Assembly (NCBI RefSeq): GCF_024498955.1
Contig: NZ_CP093311.1
Coordinates: 496,001-560,000, forward strand
DNA length: 64,000 nt
Direction of reading: 5' to 3'
From: Thermomonas paludicola
Lineage (GTDB): Bacteria > Pseudomonadota > Gammaproteobacteria > Xanthomonadales > Xanthomonadaceae
Shown: piece by piece, positions 57,457 through 64,000 of the stretch
Layout of the letters: every line of letters begins with the position of its first letter
Numbering within the stretch: the stretch's first letter is position 1
Position numbers and translations under genes: made by a program
Notes under the pieces: generated by a model
The model's database searches: none
Told to the model about the DNA's origin: nothing
The model's input: only the letters and a program-made list of their open reading frames with translations

Positions 57457-58647
57457 ATGGCAAAGGGTAAGTTCGAGCGCACCAAGCCCCACGTGAACGT
57501 GGGCACGATCGGTCACGTGGACCACGGCAAGACGACGCTGACGGCGGCGCTGACGAAGGTGGGCGCGGAGCGTTTCGGCGGCGAGTTCAAGGCCTATGAC
57601 GCGATCGACGCGGCGCCGGAAGAGAAGGCGCGCGGGATCACGATCTCGACGGCGCACGTGGAATACGAATCGCCGAACCGCCACTACGCGCACGTGGATT
57701 GCCCGGGCCACGCCGACTACGTGAAGAACATGATCACGGGTGCGGCGCAGATGGACGGCGCGATCCTGGTGTGCTCGGCCGCTGACGGCCCGATGCCGCA
57801 GACGCGCGAGCACATCCTGCTGTCGCGCCAGGTGGGCGTGCCGTACATCGTGGTCTACCTGAACAAGGCGGACATGGTGGACGACGCCGAGCTGCTGGAG
57901 CTGGTGGAGATGGAAGTCCGCGAGTTGCTGAGCAAGTACGATTTCCCGGGCGACGACACCCCGATCATTTCGGGTTCGGCGCGTCTGGCGCTGGAAGGCG
58001 ACCAGAGCGAGATCGGCGTGCCGTCGATCGTGAAGCTGGTGGAAGCGCTGGACACCTGGATTCCGGAGCCGGAGCGCGCGATCGACAAGCCGTTCCTGAT
58101 GCCGGTGGAAGACGTGTTCTCGATCTCGGGCCGCGGCACCGTGGTGACCGGCCGCATCGAGCGCGGCGTGATCAAGGTGGGCGAGGAAATCGAGATCGTC
58201 GGCATCCGCCCGACCCAGAAGACCACGGTGACCGGCGTGGAAATGTTCCGCAAGCTGCTGGACCAGGGCCAGGCGGGCGACAACGCGGGCCTGCTGCTGC
58301 GCGGCACCAAGCGTGACGACGTGGAGCGCGGCCAGGTGCTGTGCAAGCCGGGTTCGATCACCCCGCACACCGAGTTCGAGGCCGAGGTGTACGTGCTGTC
58401 GAAGGACGAGGGTGGTCGTCATACCCCGTTCTTCAAGGGCTACCGCCCGCAGTTCTACTTCCGCACGACCGACATCACCGGCGCGGTGACCCTGCCGGAA
58501 GGCGTGGAGATGGTGATGCCGGGCGACAACGTGAAGATGGTGGTGTCGCTGATCAACCCGGTGGCGATGGACGAAGGCCTGCGTTTCGCGATCCGCGAAG
58601 GCGGCCGTACCGTCGGCGCCGGCGTGGTGGCGAAGATCATCAAGTGA
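57457..58647 (+). CDS. tuf: Elongation factor Tu, copy 2
   Basis: The second EF-Tu gene, in the conserved rpsL-rpsG-fusA-tuf position. The 396-residue protein and its DNA are identical to the copy at 40123, so the description of domains there applies. GAGGTAACGACA precedes the ATG, whereas copy 1 has the unrelated GAGACGCAGCC; thus initiation regions and expression can differ although the products cannot. Confidence 0.99.
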   Translation: MAKGKFERTKPHVNVGTIGHVDHGKTTLTAALTKVGAERFGGEFKAYDAIDAAPEEKARGITISTAHVEYESPNRHYAHVDCPGHADYVKNMITGAAQMDGAILVCSAADGPMPQTREHILLSRQVGVPYIVVYLNKADMVDDAELLELVEMEVRELLSKYDFPGDDTPIISGSARLALEGDQSEIGVPSIVKLVEALDTWIPEPERAIDKPFLMPVEDVFSISGRGTVVTGRIERGVIKVGEEIEIVGIRPTQKTTVTGVEMFRKLLDQGQAGDNAGLLLRGTKRDDVERGQVLCKPGSITPHTEFEAEVYVLSKDEGGRHTPFFKGYRPQFYFRTTDITGAVTLPEGVEMVMPGDNVKMVVSLINPVAMDEGLRFAIREGGRTVGAGVVAKIIK

Positions 58648-58730
58648 CGCAATCCGCCCGTGCGCGCTGTGCGCGCACGGCTGCGGTTGCGCCATCCCCG
58701 CGCAGGCGGGGATCCAGCTTCGACAAGCCG
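57457..58730 (+). repeat. tuf repeat copy 2 (1274 bp)
   Basis: Identical to 40123-41396, including the 86 bases counted from the stop codon. The repeats are in direct orientation 17,334 bp apart, so recombination between them could delete or duplicate secE-fusA; the identity is kept by gene conversion. Confidence 0.93.
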
Positions 58731-58780
58731 CCAAGCTAAAGGCTGGAGTCCCGCGCTCGCGGGAATGACCAATCGAAAGT
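58648..58780. repeat. tuf 3' hairpin and REP pair
   Basis: After the 10-bp hairpin (58658-58680) come two REP-like palindromes: ATCCCCGC/GCGGGGAT (58694-58713) and TCCCGCG/CGCGGGA (58749-58764), joined by CCAGC...GCTGG, which can pair. This resembles an inverted REP doublet (BIME-like). Copy 1 has only the first palindrome. Confidence 0.55.
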
Positions 58781-58811
58781 TGCAATCAGGGCTTGCGCAG
58801 TCCTGATTGCA
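58781..58811. promoter_or_regulatory. 10-bp inverted repeat over the rpsJ promoter
   Basis: TGCAATCAGG (58781-58790) and CCTGATTGCA (58802-58811) are perfect inverted repeats with an 11-nt spacer that contains the predicted -35 of the S10 operon. It could be a protein-binding operator or, in tuf transcripts, a 3' hairpin. Confidence 0.5.
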
Positions 58812-58822
58812 TCCGTTAGAAT
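58793..58822 (+). promoter_or_regulatory. Predicted S10-operon promoter
   Basis: TTGCGC (58793-58798), an 18-bp spacer and TAGAAT (58817-58822, five of six). The -35 lies inside the loop of the inverted repeat. Transcription would begin about 285 nt before rpsJ. Confidence 0.5.
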
Positions 58823-59114
58823 GCAAGACCCCTGCGGAAATGCGAATTTCCAAAGGAAGCGAAAAGAGGTGCAGGAAGCGCCTCGTATTCGCCAGACAGG
58901 GAAATGTCGCACGGCAAGGCCTCGTCCGTTCCGGACTTATCCGGAGCACTTCGGCGGGGCCCTTCGGTGCGTTCATGAATTCCCATGCTGGCGGGCCGGG
59001 TGACCGGGCCGCCAGTCTGTTTTCCCGGCATCACCGCAGTAACCGTTGTCCTCACGGGGTGTGGCGCAACTACGCCGTCCCACCTGTCGCTCTTTAGATA
59101 CAAGGATTTCTCCC
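58823..59114 (+). promoter_or_regulatory. S10-operon leader with putative L4 attenuator
   Basis: A leader of about 290 nt without a supported gene. A 6-bp hairpin with a GCGA tetraloop lies at 58836-58851. The main element is 58988-59015: CTGGCGG/CCGCCAG, a G-G mismatch, CCGG/CCGG and a GTGA tetraloop, followed by TCTGTTTT. This terminator-like hairpin is placed like the E. coli S10 leader hairpin where L4 stimulates termination; the mechanism is inferred. Confidence 0.5.
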
Positions 59115-59426
<312 letters not shown>

Positions 59427-59437
59427 GGAGACCGCAG

Positions 59438-60094
59438 ATGAGCGCGAAGAAATATTCGCTCGGCATCATCGGTCGCAAGGCCGGCATGAGCCGCATGTTC
59501 ACCGAAGATGGCAAGTCCATTCCGGTGACCTTGATCGAGGCAACCCCGAACCGCATCACCCAGGTGAAGACCGTCGAAACCGACGGCTATTCCGCGCTGC
59601 AGGTGACCGCGGGCGTCAAGCGTGCCAGCCTGCTCACCAAGCCGGCGACCGGTCACCTGGCCAAGGCCAAGGTGGAGGCGGGTCGCGGCTTGTGGGAGTT
59701 GCGCGTGGAAGCCGACCAGCTCAATGGTTTTGAAGTGGGTGGCGAGATCAAGGCCGACATCTTCAGTGAAGGCCAGATGGTCGATGTGCAGGGCGTGACC
59801 AAGGGCAAGGGCTTCCAGGGCACCATCAAGCGCTGGAACTTCTCCATGGGTGATGCCACCCACGGCAACTCGCTGTCGCACCGTTCGCCTGGCTCCATCG
59901 GCCAGCGCCAGACGCCCGGCCGCGTGTTTCCGGGCAAGAAAATGGCGGGCCACATGGGTCACGTCAACCAGACCACGCAGGGCTTGCAGGTGGTCAAGGT
60001 TGATGCCGAGCGCGGTTTGATTGCCGTGCGCGGCGCGGTCCCGGGTGCCCCGGGCGGCGACGTGATCGTGCGCCCGACGAGCAAGGGAGTCTGA
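59438..60094 (+). CDS. rplC: 50S ribosomal protein L3
   Basis: L3 organises the peptidyl-transferase region. The 218-residue protein shows [60 protein letters not shown] (Gln in GQRQTPGRV is the PrmB methylation site in E. coli) and [20 protein letters not shown]. It follows rpsJ by 11 bp and precedes rplD by 2 bp. Confidence 0.99.
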   Translation: MSAKKYSLGIIGRKAGMSRMFTEDGKSIPVTLIEATPNRITQVKTVETDGYSALQVTAGVKRASLLTKPATGHLAKAKVEAGRGLWELRVEADQLNGFEVGGEIKADIFSEGQMVDVQGVTKGKGFQGTIKRWNFSMGDATHGNSLSHRSPGSIGQRQTPGRVFPGKKMAGHMGHVNQTTQGLQVVKVDAERGLIAVRGAVPGAPGGDVIVRPTSKGV

Positions 60095-60096
60095 AC

Positions 60097-60702
60097 ATGG
60101 AACTGAGCATCAATGGCGGCAAGGGCGCCGTGTCGGTTTCCGACGCCGTGTTTGGCCGCGAGTTCAGCGAAGACCTGGTGCACCAGGTCGTTGTTGCCTA
60201 CCGCAACGCCGGTCGCGCCGGTACCAAGGCGCAGAAGACCCGTTCGGAAGTCAACGGCACCACCAAGAAATCGAAGAAGCAAAAGGGCGGCGGTGCGCGT
60301 CATGGCGCGCTGACGGCTCCGATCTTCGTCGGCGGCGGTGTGACCTTCGCGGCAAAGCCGCGCACCTTCGCGCAGAAGGTCAATCGCAAGATGTACCGCG
60401 CTGCAATGTCCGCGATCCTGTCCGAGCTGAATCGCCAGGGCCGCATCACCGTGCTCGATGGCTTTGAAGTGGAAGCGCCGAAGACCGCTGGTCTGGTGTC
60501 CAAGCTGAAAGAGCTCGGTGCCGGTCAGCGCCCGCTGATCGTCACTGAAGGTGCCTCCGACAATCTGTACCTGTCTGCCCGCAATCTGCCGTATGTGCAG
60601 GTGCGTGACGTGCAGGGTCTGGATCCGGTTTCGCTGGTCGGTGCCGACACCGTGCTGATCACCGCTGACGCGGTGAAGAAGATCGAGGAGTGGCTGGCAT
60701 GA
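60097..60702 (+). CDS. rplD: 50S ribosomal protein L4
   Basis: L4 lines the exit tunnel and, in E. coli, represses the S10 operon. The 201-residue product has [20 protein letters not shown], the tunnel loop [20 protein letters not shown], and [20 protein letters not shown]. Its TGA overlaps the rplW ATG (60699-60702). It is the expected effector of the leader hairpin at 58988-59015. Confidence 0.99.
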   Translation: MELSINGGKGAVSVSDAVFGREFSEDLVHQVVVAYRNAGRAGTKAQKTRSEVNGTTKKSKKQKGGGARHGALTAPIFVGGGVTFAAKPRTFAQKVNRKMYRAAMSAILSELNRQGRITVLDGFEVEAPKTAGLVSKLKELGAGQRPLIVTEGASDNLYLSARNLPYVQVRDVQGLDPVSLVGADTVLITADAVKKIEEWLA

Positions 60703-60995
60703 GCGCCAATCTGTATGAAGTGATCCGTGCGCCGCGCGTGTCCGAAAAGACCGCGCGTCTGCAGGAAGTCTCCAACCAATACGTCTTTGAAATCGCGAAG
60801 ACCGCCACCAAGGCCGATGTCAAGGCTGCGGTCGAGAAAATCTTCGACGTCAAGGTCGAGGCGGTCAACGTGGTGAACGTGAAGGGCAAGTCCAAGTCCT
60901 TCAAGTCACGCCAAGGTCGCCGTGGCGACTGGCGCAAGGCGTACGTCACGCTGGCCGAAGGCCAGGCGATTGACGTGATGACGGCCGCGGCCTGA
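60699..60995 (+). CDS. rplW: 50S ribosomal protein L23
   Basis: L23 surrounds the exit tunnel and docks trigger factor and SRP. The 98-residue protein begins [20 protein letters not shown] and continues [20 protein letters not shown] and [20 protein letters not shown]. The ATG overlaps the rplD stop; an in-frame upstream ATG at 60690 would add three residues and lacks family support. Confidence 0.98.
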   Translation: MSANLYEVIRAPRVSEKTARLQEVSNQYVFEIAKTATKADVKAAVEKIFDVKVEAVNVVNVKGKSKSFKSRQGRRGDWRKAYVTLAEGQAIDVMTAAA

Positions 60996-61005
60996 GGAAC
61001 GACCC

Positions 61006-61833
61006 ATGGCACTGATGACATTCAAGCCCACCTCGCCTGGTCGCCGTTCGGCGGTCCGCGTGGTCACCCCCGGCCTGCACAAGGGCGCGCCCCATGAGGC
61101 GTTGCTCGAGAAGAAGAGCAACTCCGGCGGCCGCAATCACCACGGGCGGATCACCACCCGCCACATCGGTGGTGGTCACAAGCAGCATTACCGCATCATC
61201 GACTTCAAGCGCGACAAGGAAGGCATTCCTGCGCGCGTGGAGCGGATCGAATACGATCCCAACCGCACCGCGCATATCGCGCTGCTGTGCTACGCCGATG
61301 GCGAGCGTCGCTACATCATCGCGCCGAAGGGCCTGAAGGCGGGCGACCAGGTGATCGCGGGTCGTGATGCGCCGATCAAGGCCGGCAATACGCTGCCGCT
61401 GCGCAACATCCCGGTCGGTTCCACCGTGCATTGCATCGAGATGAAGCCGGGCAAGGGTGCGCAGATCGCGCGTGCCGCCGGCGCCGGCGTGCAGCTGGTC
61501 GCCCGCGAGGGCGTTTACGCAACGCTGCGCCTGCGCTCCGGCGAGATGCGCCGGGTGCCTGCGGAATGCCGCGCCACCATCGGTGAAGTCGGCAACGACG
61601 AACACTCCCTGGAGAAGCTCGGCAAGGCCGGTGCGACCCGCTGGCGCGGCGTCAAGCCCACCGTCCGCGGCGCCGCGATGAACCCGGTCGACCATCCGCA
61701 CGGCGGTGGTGAAGCCAAGGCCGGACAGGGCAATCCGCATCCGGTCACCCCGTGGGGCGTGCCCACCAAGGGTTACAAGACCCGCAAGAACAAGCGCACC
61801 CAGCAGTTCATCGTGCGCGATCGCAGGAGCTAA
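61006..61833 (+). CDS. rplB: 50S ribosomal protein L2
   Basis: L2 is essential for subunit joining and peptidyl transfer. The 275-residue product has [48 protein letters not shown]-type core ([20 protein letters not shown]) and the C-terminal catalytic-region loop [20 protein letters not shown] with the conserved His. Ten base pairs after rplW and six before rpsS. Confidence 0.99.
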   Translation: MALMTFKPTSPGRRSAVRVVTPGLHKGAPHEALLEKKSNSGGRNHHGRITTRHIGGGHKQHYRIIDFKRDKEGIPARVERIEYDPNRTAHIALLCYADGERRYIIAPKGLKAGDQVIAGRDAPIKAGNTLPLRNIPVGSTVHCIEMKPGKGAQIARAAGAGVQLVAREGVYATLRLRSGEMRRVPAECRATIGEVGNDEHSLEKLGKAGATRWRGVKPTVRGAAMNPVDHPHGGGEAKAGQGNPHPVTPWGVPTKGYKTRKNKRTQQFIVRDRRS

Positions 61834-61839
61834 TCGGCA

Positions 61840-62109
61840 ATGGCACGTTCACTCAAGAAGGGCCCGTTCATCGACCATCACCTGCAGAAGAAGGTGGAAG
61901 TCGCGGGCAACAGCAAGAAGCCGATCAAGACCTGGTCGCGTCGTTCGACGATCCTGCCCGAAATGATCGGGATCACCATCGCCGTGCACAACGGCAAGAA
62001 CCATGTCCCGGTGCTGATCAACGAGAACATGATCGGTCACAAGCTTGGCGAGTTCGCGGTGACCCGGACGTTCAAGGGTCATGGCGGCGACAAGAAGAGC
62101 GGGAAGTAA
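61840..62109 (+). CDS. rpsS: 30S ribosomal protein S19
   Basis: S19 forms a complex with S13 in the 30S head. The 89-residue protein is standard: [40 protein letters not shown] and [20 protein letters not shown]. It precedes rplV with a 10-bp gap containing AAGGAG. Confidence 0.99.
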   Translation: MARSLKKGPFIDHHLQKKVEVAGNSKKPIKTWSRRSTILPEMIGITIAVHNGKNHVPVLINENMIGHKLGEFAVTRTFKGHGGDKKSGK

Positions 62110-62119
62110 GGAGATGACC

Positions 62120-62455
62120 ATGGAAGCGAAAGCCATCCTGCGCAGTGCGCGCATCTCCCCGCAGAAGGCCCGCCTGGTCGCCGACCAGGTGCGTGGCCTT
62201 CCCGTTGCCCGTGCGCTCGACCTGTTGAAGTTCTCGGACAAGAAGGCTGCAGGCATGATCTACAAGGTCGTGTTTTCCGCAGCGTCGAATGCCGAGAACA
62301 ACAACGGCGCCGATGCAGACGAGCTGAATGTCATGACCATCATGGTTGATGAAGGTCCCTCGCTGAAGCGCTTCATGGCGCGTGCGAAGGGTCGTGGCAC
62401 GCGCATCACCAAGCGCACCAGCCACATCACCGTGATCGTTGGCGAGGGCAAGTAA
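62120..62455 (+). CDS. rplV: 50S ribosomal protein L22
   Basis: L22 lines the exit tunnel beside L4. The 111-residue product begins [20 protein letters not shown] and ends [20 protein letters not shown] plus GK. Two in-frame ATGs exist (62114 and 62120). The second is chosen because AAGGAG abuts the first ATG but lies 6 nt before the second, and because family members begin MEA. Confidence 0.98.
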   Translation: MEAKAILRSARISPQKARLVADQVRGLPVARALDLLKFSDKKAAGMIYKVVFSAASNAENNNGADADELNVMTIMVDEGPSLKRFMARAKGRGTRITKRTSHITVIVGEGK

Positions 62456-62457
62456 TC

Positions 62458-63210
62458 ATGGGTCATAAAGTCAATCCAATCGGCATCCGCCTGGGCATTT
62501 CGAAAGACTGGAATTCCAAGTGGTATGCCGGCAAGAAGCAGTTCGCCGGTTACCTGGCCGCCGACCTCAAGGTTCGCGAGATGCTTCGCAAGAAGCTGGC
62601 CCAGGCGGGCATCAGCAAGATCCTGATCGAGCGTCCGGCCAACAACGCGCGCGTGACCATCCACACCGCCCGTCCGGGCGTGGTGATCGGCAAGCGCGGC
62701 GAGGACATCGAGAAGCTGCGCAAGGAAGTGTCGGACGTGATGGGTGTTCCGGCACACATCAATGTGACCGAAGTGCGCAAGCCCGAGCTCGATGCGCAGC
62801 TGGTGGCCGAGTCCATCGCGCAGCAGCTGGAGCGCCGCATCATGTTCCGCCGCGCAATGAAGCGTGCGGTGGGCAATGCGATGCGCCTCGGCGCGCTGGG
62901 CATCAAGGTCAATGTCGCCGGCCGCTTGAACGGCGCTGAAATCGCCCGTTCGGAGTGGTATCGCGAAGGCCGCGTGCCGCTGCATACGCTGCGCGCCGAC
63001 ATCGACTATGGCTTCGCCGAGGCGAAGACAACCTACGGCATCATCGGCATCAAGGTGTGGGTGTACAAGGGCGAGATTTTTGATTTCACCCAGATCGGCC
63101 AGGAAAAGCAGGATGACTCCCCGGCACCGCGTGGCGGTGACCGTGAGCGTCCGCGCGGCCCGCGCCGCGACCGTGGCGACCGCGCTGAGCGCGGCGAAGC
63201 GAGGGACTAA
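62458..63210 (+). CDS. rpsC: 30S ribosomal protein S3
   Basis: S3 guards the mRNA entry channel. The 250-residue protein has [20 protein letters not shown], the KH domain ([20 protein letters not shown]), [20 protein letters not shown] and [20 protein letters not shown]. The C-terminus carries an arginine/aspartate-rich tail ([20 protein letters not shown]), longer than in E. coli. It is 2 bp from rplV and 3 bp from rplP. Confidence 0.99.
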   Translation: MGHKVNPIGIRLGISKDWNSKWYAGKKQFAGYLAADLKVREMLRKKLAQAGISKILIERPANNARVTIHTARPGVVIGKRGEDIEKLRKEVSDVMGVPAHINVTEVRKPELDAQLVAESIAQQLERRIMFRRAMKRAVGNAMRLGALGIKVNVAGRLNGAEIARSEWYREGRVPLHTLRADIDYGFAEAKTTYGIIGIKVWVYKGEIFDFTQIGQEKQDDSPAPRGGDRERPRGPRRDRGDRAERGEARD

Positions 63211-63213
63211 ACC

Positions 63214-63627
63214 ATGTTGCAACCCAAGCGAACCAAATATCGAAAGGTCCACAAGGGCCGCAATGAAGGCCTGAGCTGGAACGGCAATGCCGTCAGCTTC
63301 GGCGAGTTCGGCCTGAAGGCGACCGCCACCGGCCAGCTCACTGCGCGCCAGATCGAGGCCGCGCGTCGTTCCATCAGCCGTTACGTCAAGCGTGGCGGCA
63401 AGATGTGGATCCGCGTGTTCCCCGACAAGCCGATCACCAAGAAGCCGATCGAAGTCCGAATGGGCTCCGGCAAGGGCAATGTGGAGTACTGGGTCGCGCA
63501 GATCCAGCCCGGCCGCATGATTTACGAAATCGAGGGCGTAAGTGAGGAGGTGGCGCGCGAGGCGTTCCGCCTGGCCGCTGCCAAGCTCTCGGTCACCACC
63601 ACTTTCGTGACCCGGACGGTGCGCTGA
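63214..63627 (+). CDS. rplP: 50S ribosomal protein L16
   Basis: L16 helps place tRNA in the A site. The 137-residue product shows [60 protein letters not shown] and [20 protein letters not shown]. The conserved Arg in KRGGKMWIR is the YcfD hydroxylation site in E. coli. Its TGA overlaps the rpmC ATG by one base. Confidence 0.99.
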   Translation: MLQPKRTKYRKVHKGRNEGLSWNGNAVSFGEFGLKATATGQLTARQIEAARRSISRYVKRGGKMWIRVFPDKPITKKPIEVRMGSGKGNVEYWVAQIQPGRMIYEIEGVSEEVAREAFRLAAAKLSVTTTFVTRTVR

Positions 63628-63818
63628 TGGAACTCAAGCAACTGCGTCAGAAGTCGACGGACGAGCTGAAGGCCCACATGGTCGAGCTGCAGAAAGAGCG
63701 TTTTGCGCTGCGGATGCAGAAGGCCACCGGCCAGCTGCCTCCGTCCAAGGCCAATGAGCCACGCCGCGTGAGGCGCGAGATCGCTCGCGTCAACACGTTG
63801 CTCGGCCAGATGAAGTAA
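63627..63818 (+). CDS. rpmC: 50S ribosomal protein L29
   Basis: L29 is a small helical protein near the tunnel exit. The 63-residue product is standard: [20 protein letters not shown], then [20 protein letters not shown] and the conserved end [15 protein letters not shown]. It overlaps rplP by one base (TGATG) and precedes rpsQ by 12 bp. Confidence 0.98.
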   Translation: MELKQLRQKSTDELKAHMVELQKERFALRMQKATGQLPPSKANEPRRVRREIARVNTLLGQMK

Positions 63819-63830
63819 GGAACGGGCGCC

Positions 63831-64000
63831 ATGACCGAACAAACCAAGAAGCTGCATACGGTCGAAGGCCGTGTTGTCAGCAACAAGATGGACAAGACCG
63901 TGACGGTGCTCGTCGAGCGCCAGGTCAAGCACGCGCTGTACGGCAAGTACATCCGCCGCTCGACCAAGCTCCACGCCCATGACGCCGACAACGCCTGCAA
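63831..64000 (+). CDS. rpsQ: 30S ribosomal protein S17 (3' end outside window)
   Basis: The first 56 codons of S17 are visible: [20 protein letters not shown], then [20 protein letters not shown] and [16 protein letters not shown]. The family is about 85 residues, so roughly a third is missing. GTAAGGAACGGGCGCC precedes the ATG at 63831. Next gene of the S10 operon after rpmC. Confidence 0.96.
   Translation, partial: MTEQTKKLHTVEGRVVSNKMDKTVTVLVERQVKHALYGKYIRRSTKLHAHDADNAC

Overview
The window is a high-GC (roughly 65-70%) gammaproteobacterial chromosome segment, most likely from the Xanthomonadaceae/Lysobacteraceae (Lysobacter, Luteimonas, Thermomonas or Pseudoxanthomonas type). The clues are the AhpC active-site variant PAAFTFNCPTE, the ahpC-ahpF-oxyR cluster, a three-piece pyridine-nucleotide transhydrogenase, a thermolysin-type secreted protease with two C-terminal PPC domains, and the hemA/TPR/lolB/ispE/tRNA-Gln/prs/rplY/pth/ychF gene order. 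This is an inference from gene content; no database was searched. Nearly all of the window is core genome. I saw no phage, insertion sequence, CRISPR array or obvious island.

Layout. 1-4.6 kb: the 3' part of murA meets a leftward unit, glnS - nucleoside deaminase - rlmM. 4.65-5.85 kb: a rightward pair, DUF2007 protein and EamA transporter. 6.0-9.2 kb: the leftward peroxide-defence cluster ahpC-ahpF-oxyR, with an OxyR-like site upstream of ahpC. 9.3-13.4 kb: prmC, proline iminopeptidase, a NUDIX hydrolase, a stand-alone 5'-3' exonuclease and a nitroreductase. 13.4-17.8 kb: pntA1, pntA2 and pntB, split by an inverted sigma factor / membrane protein / DUF3106 cluster. 17.7-21.5 kb: a small membrane protein, sufT and the M4 metalloprotease with a clear terminator. 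21.6-24.6 kb: a leftward unit wrbA - DUF2069 - TPR-sulfotransferase - short asparaginase-like protein. 24.7-30.1 kb: yihY, a TlpA-like lipoprotein, a membrane TPR protein, ppk2, an HTH regulator and a GNAT enzyme. 30.2-32.5 kb: prfA and hemA (leftward). 32.6-39.4 kb: TPR protein, lolB, ispE, tRNA-Gln, prs, rplY, pth and ychF (rightward).

39.5-64 kb is the translation/transcription superoperon: tRNA-Tyr, tRNA-Gly, tRNA-Thr, tuf, tRNA-Trp, secE, nusG, rplK-rplA, rplJ-rplL, rpoB-rpoC, rpsL-rpsG-fusA-tuf, and the S10 operon from rpsJ to the start of rpsQ, where the window ends. The two tuf copies are identical at the DNA level and the identity continues 86 bp, counted from the stop codon, into non-coding DNA.

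The genes cohere functionally. prmC methylates the GGQ glutamine of the release factor made from prfA. glnS charges the tRNA-Gln found 31 kb away. hemA starts haem synthesis from charged tRNA-Glu. ahpCF and oxyR form a self-contained peroxide circuit. The most unusual signals are non-coding: a structured 170-bp element after tRNA-Tyr that ends in a 19-bp copy of the tRNA 3' end (reminiscent of the E. coli tyrT/rtT arrangement), a tRNA-Gln whose first base lies inside the ispE stop codon, several -10 boxes exactly 6 nt from the start codon (predicted leaderless mRNAs), and densely hairpinned leaders in the ribosomal operons.
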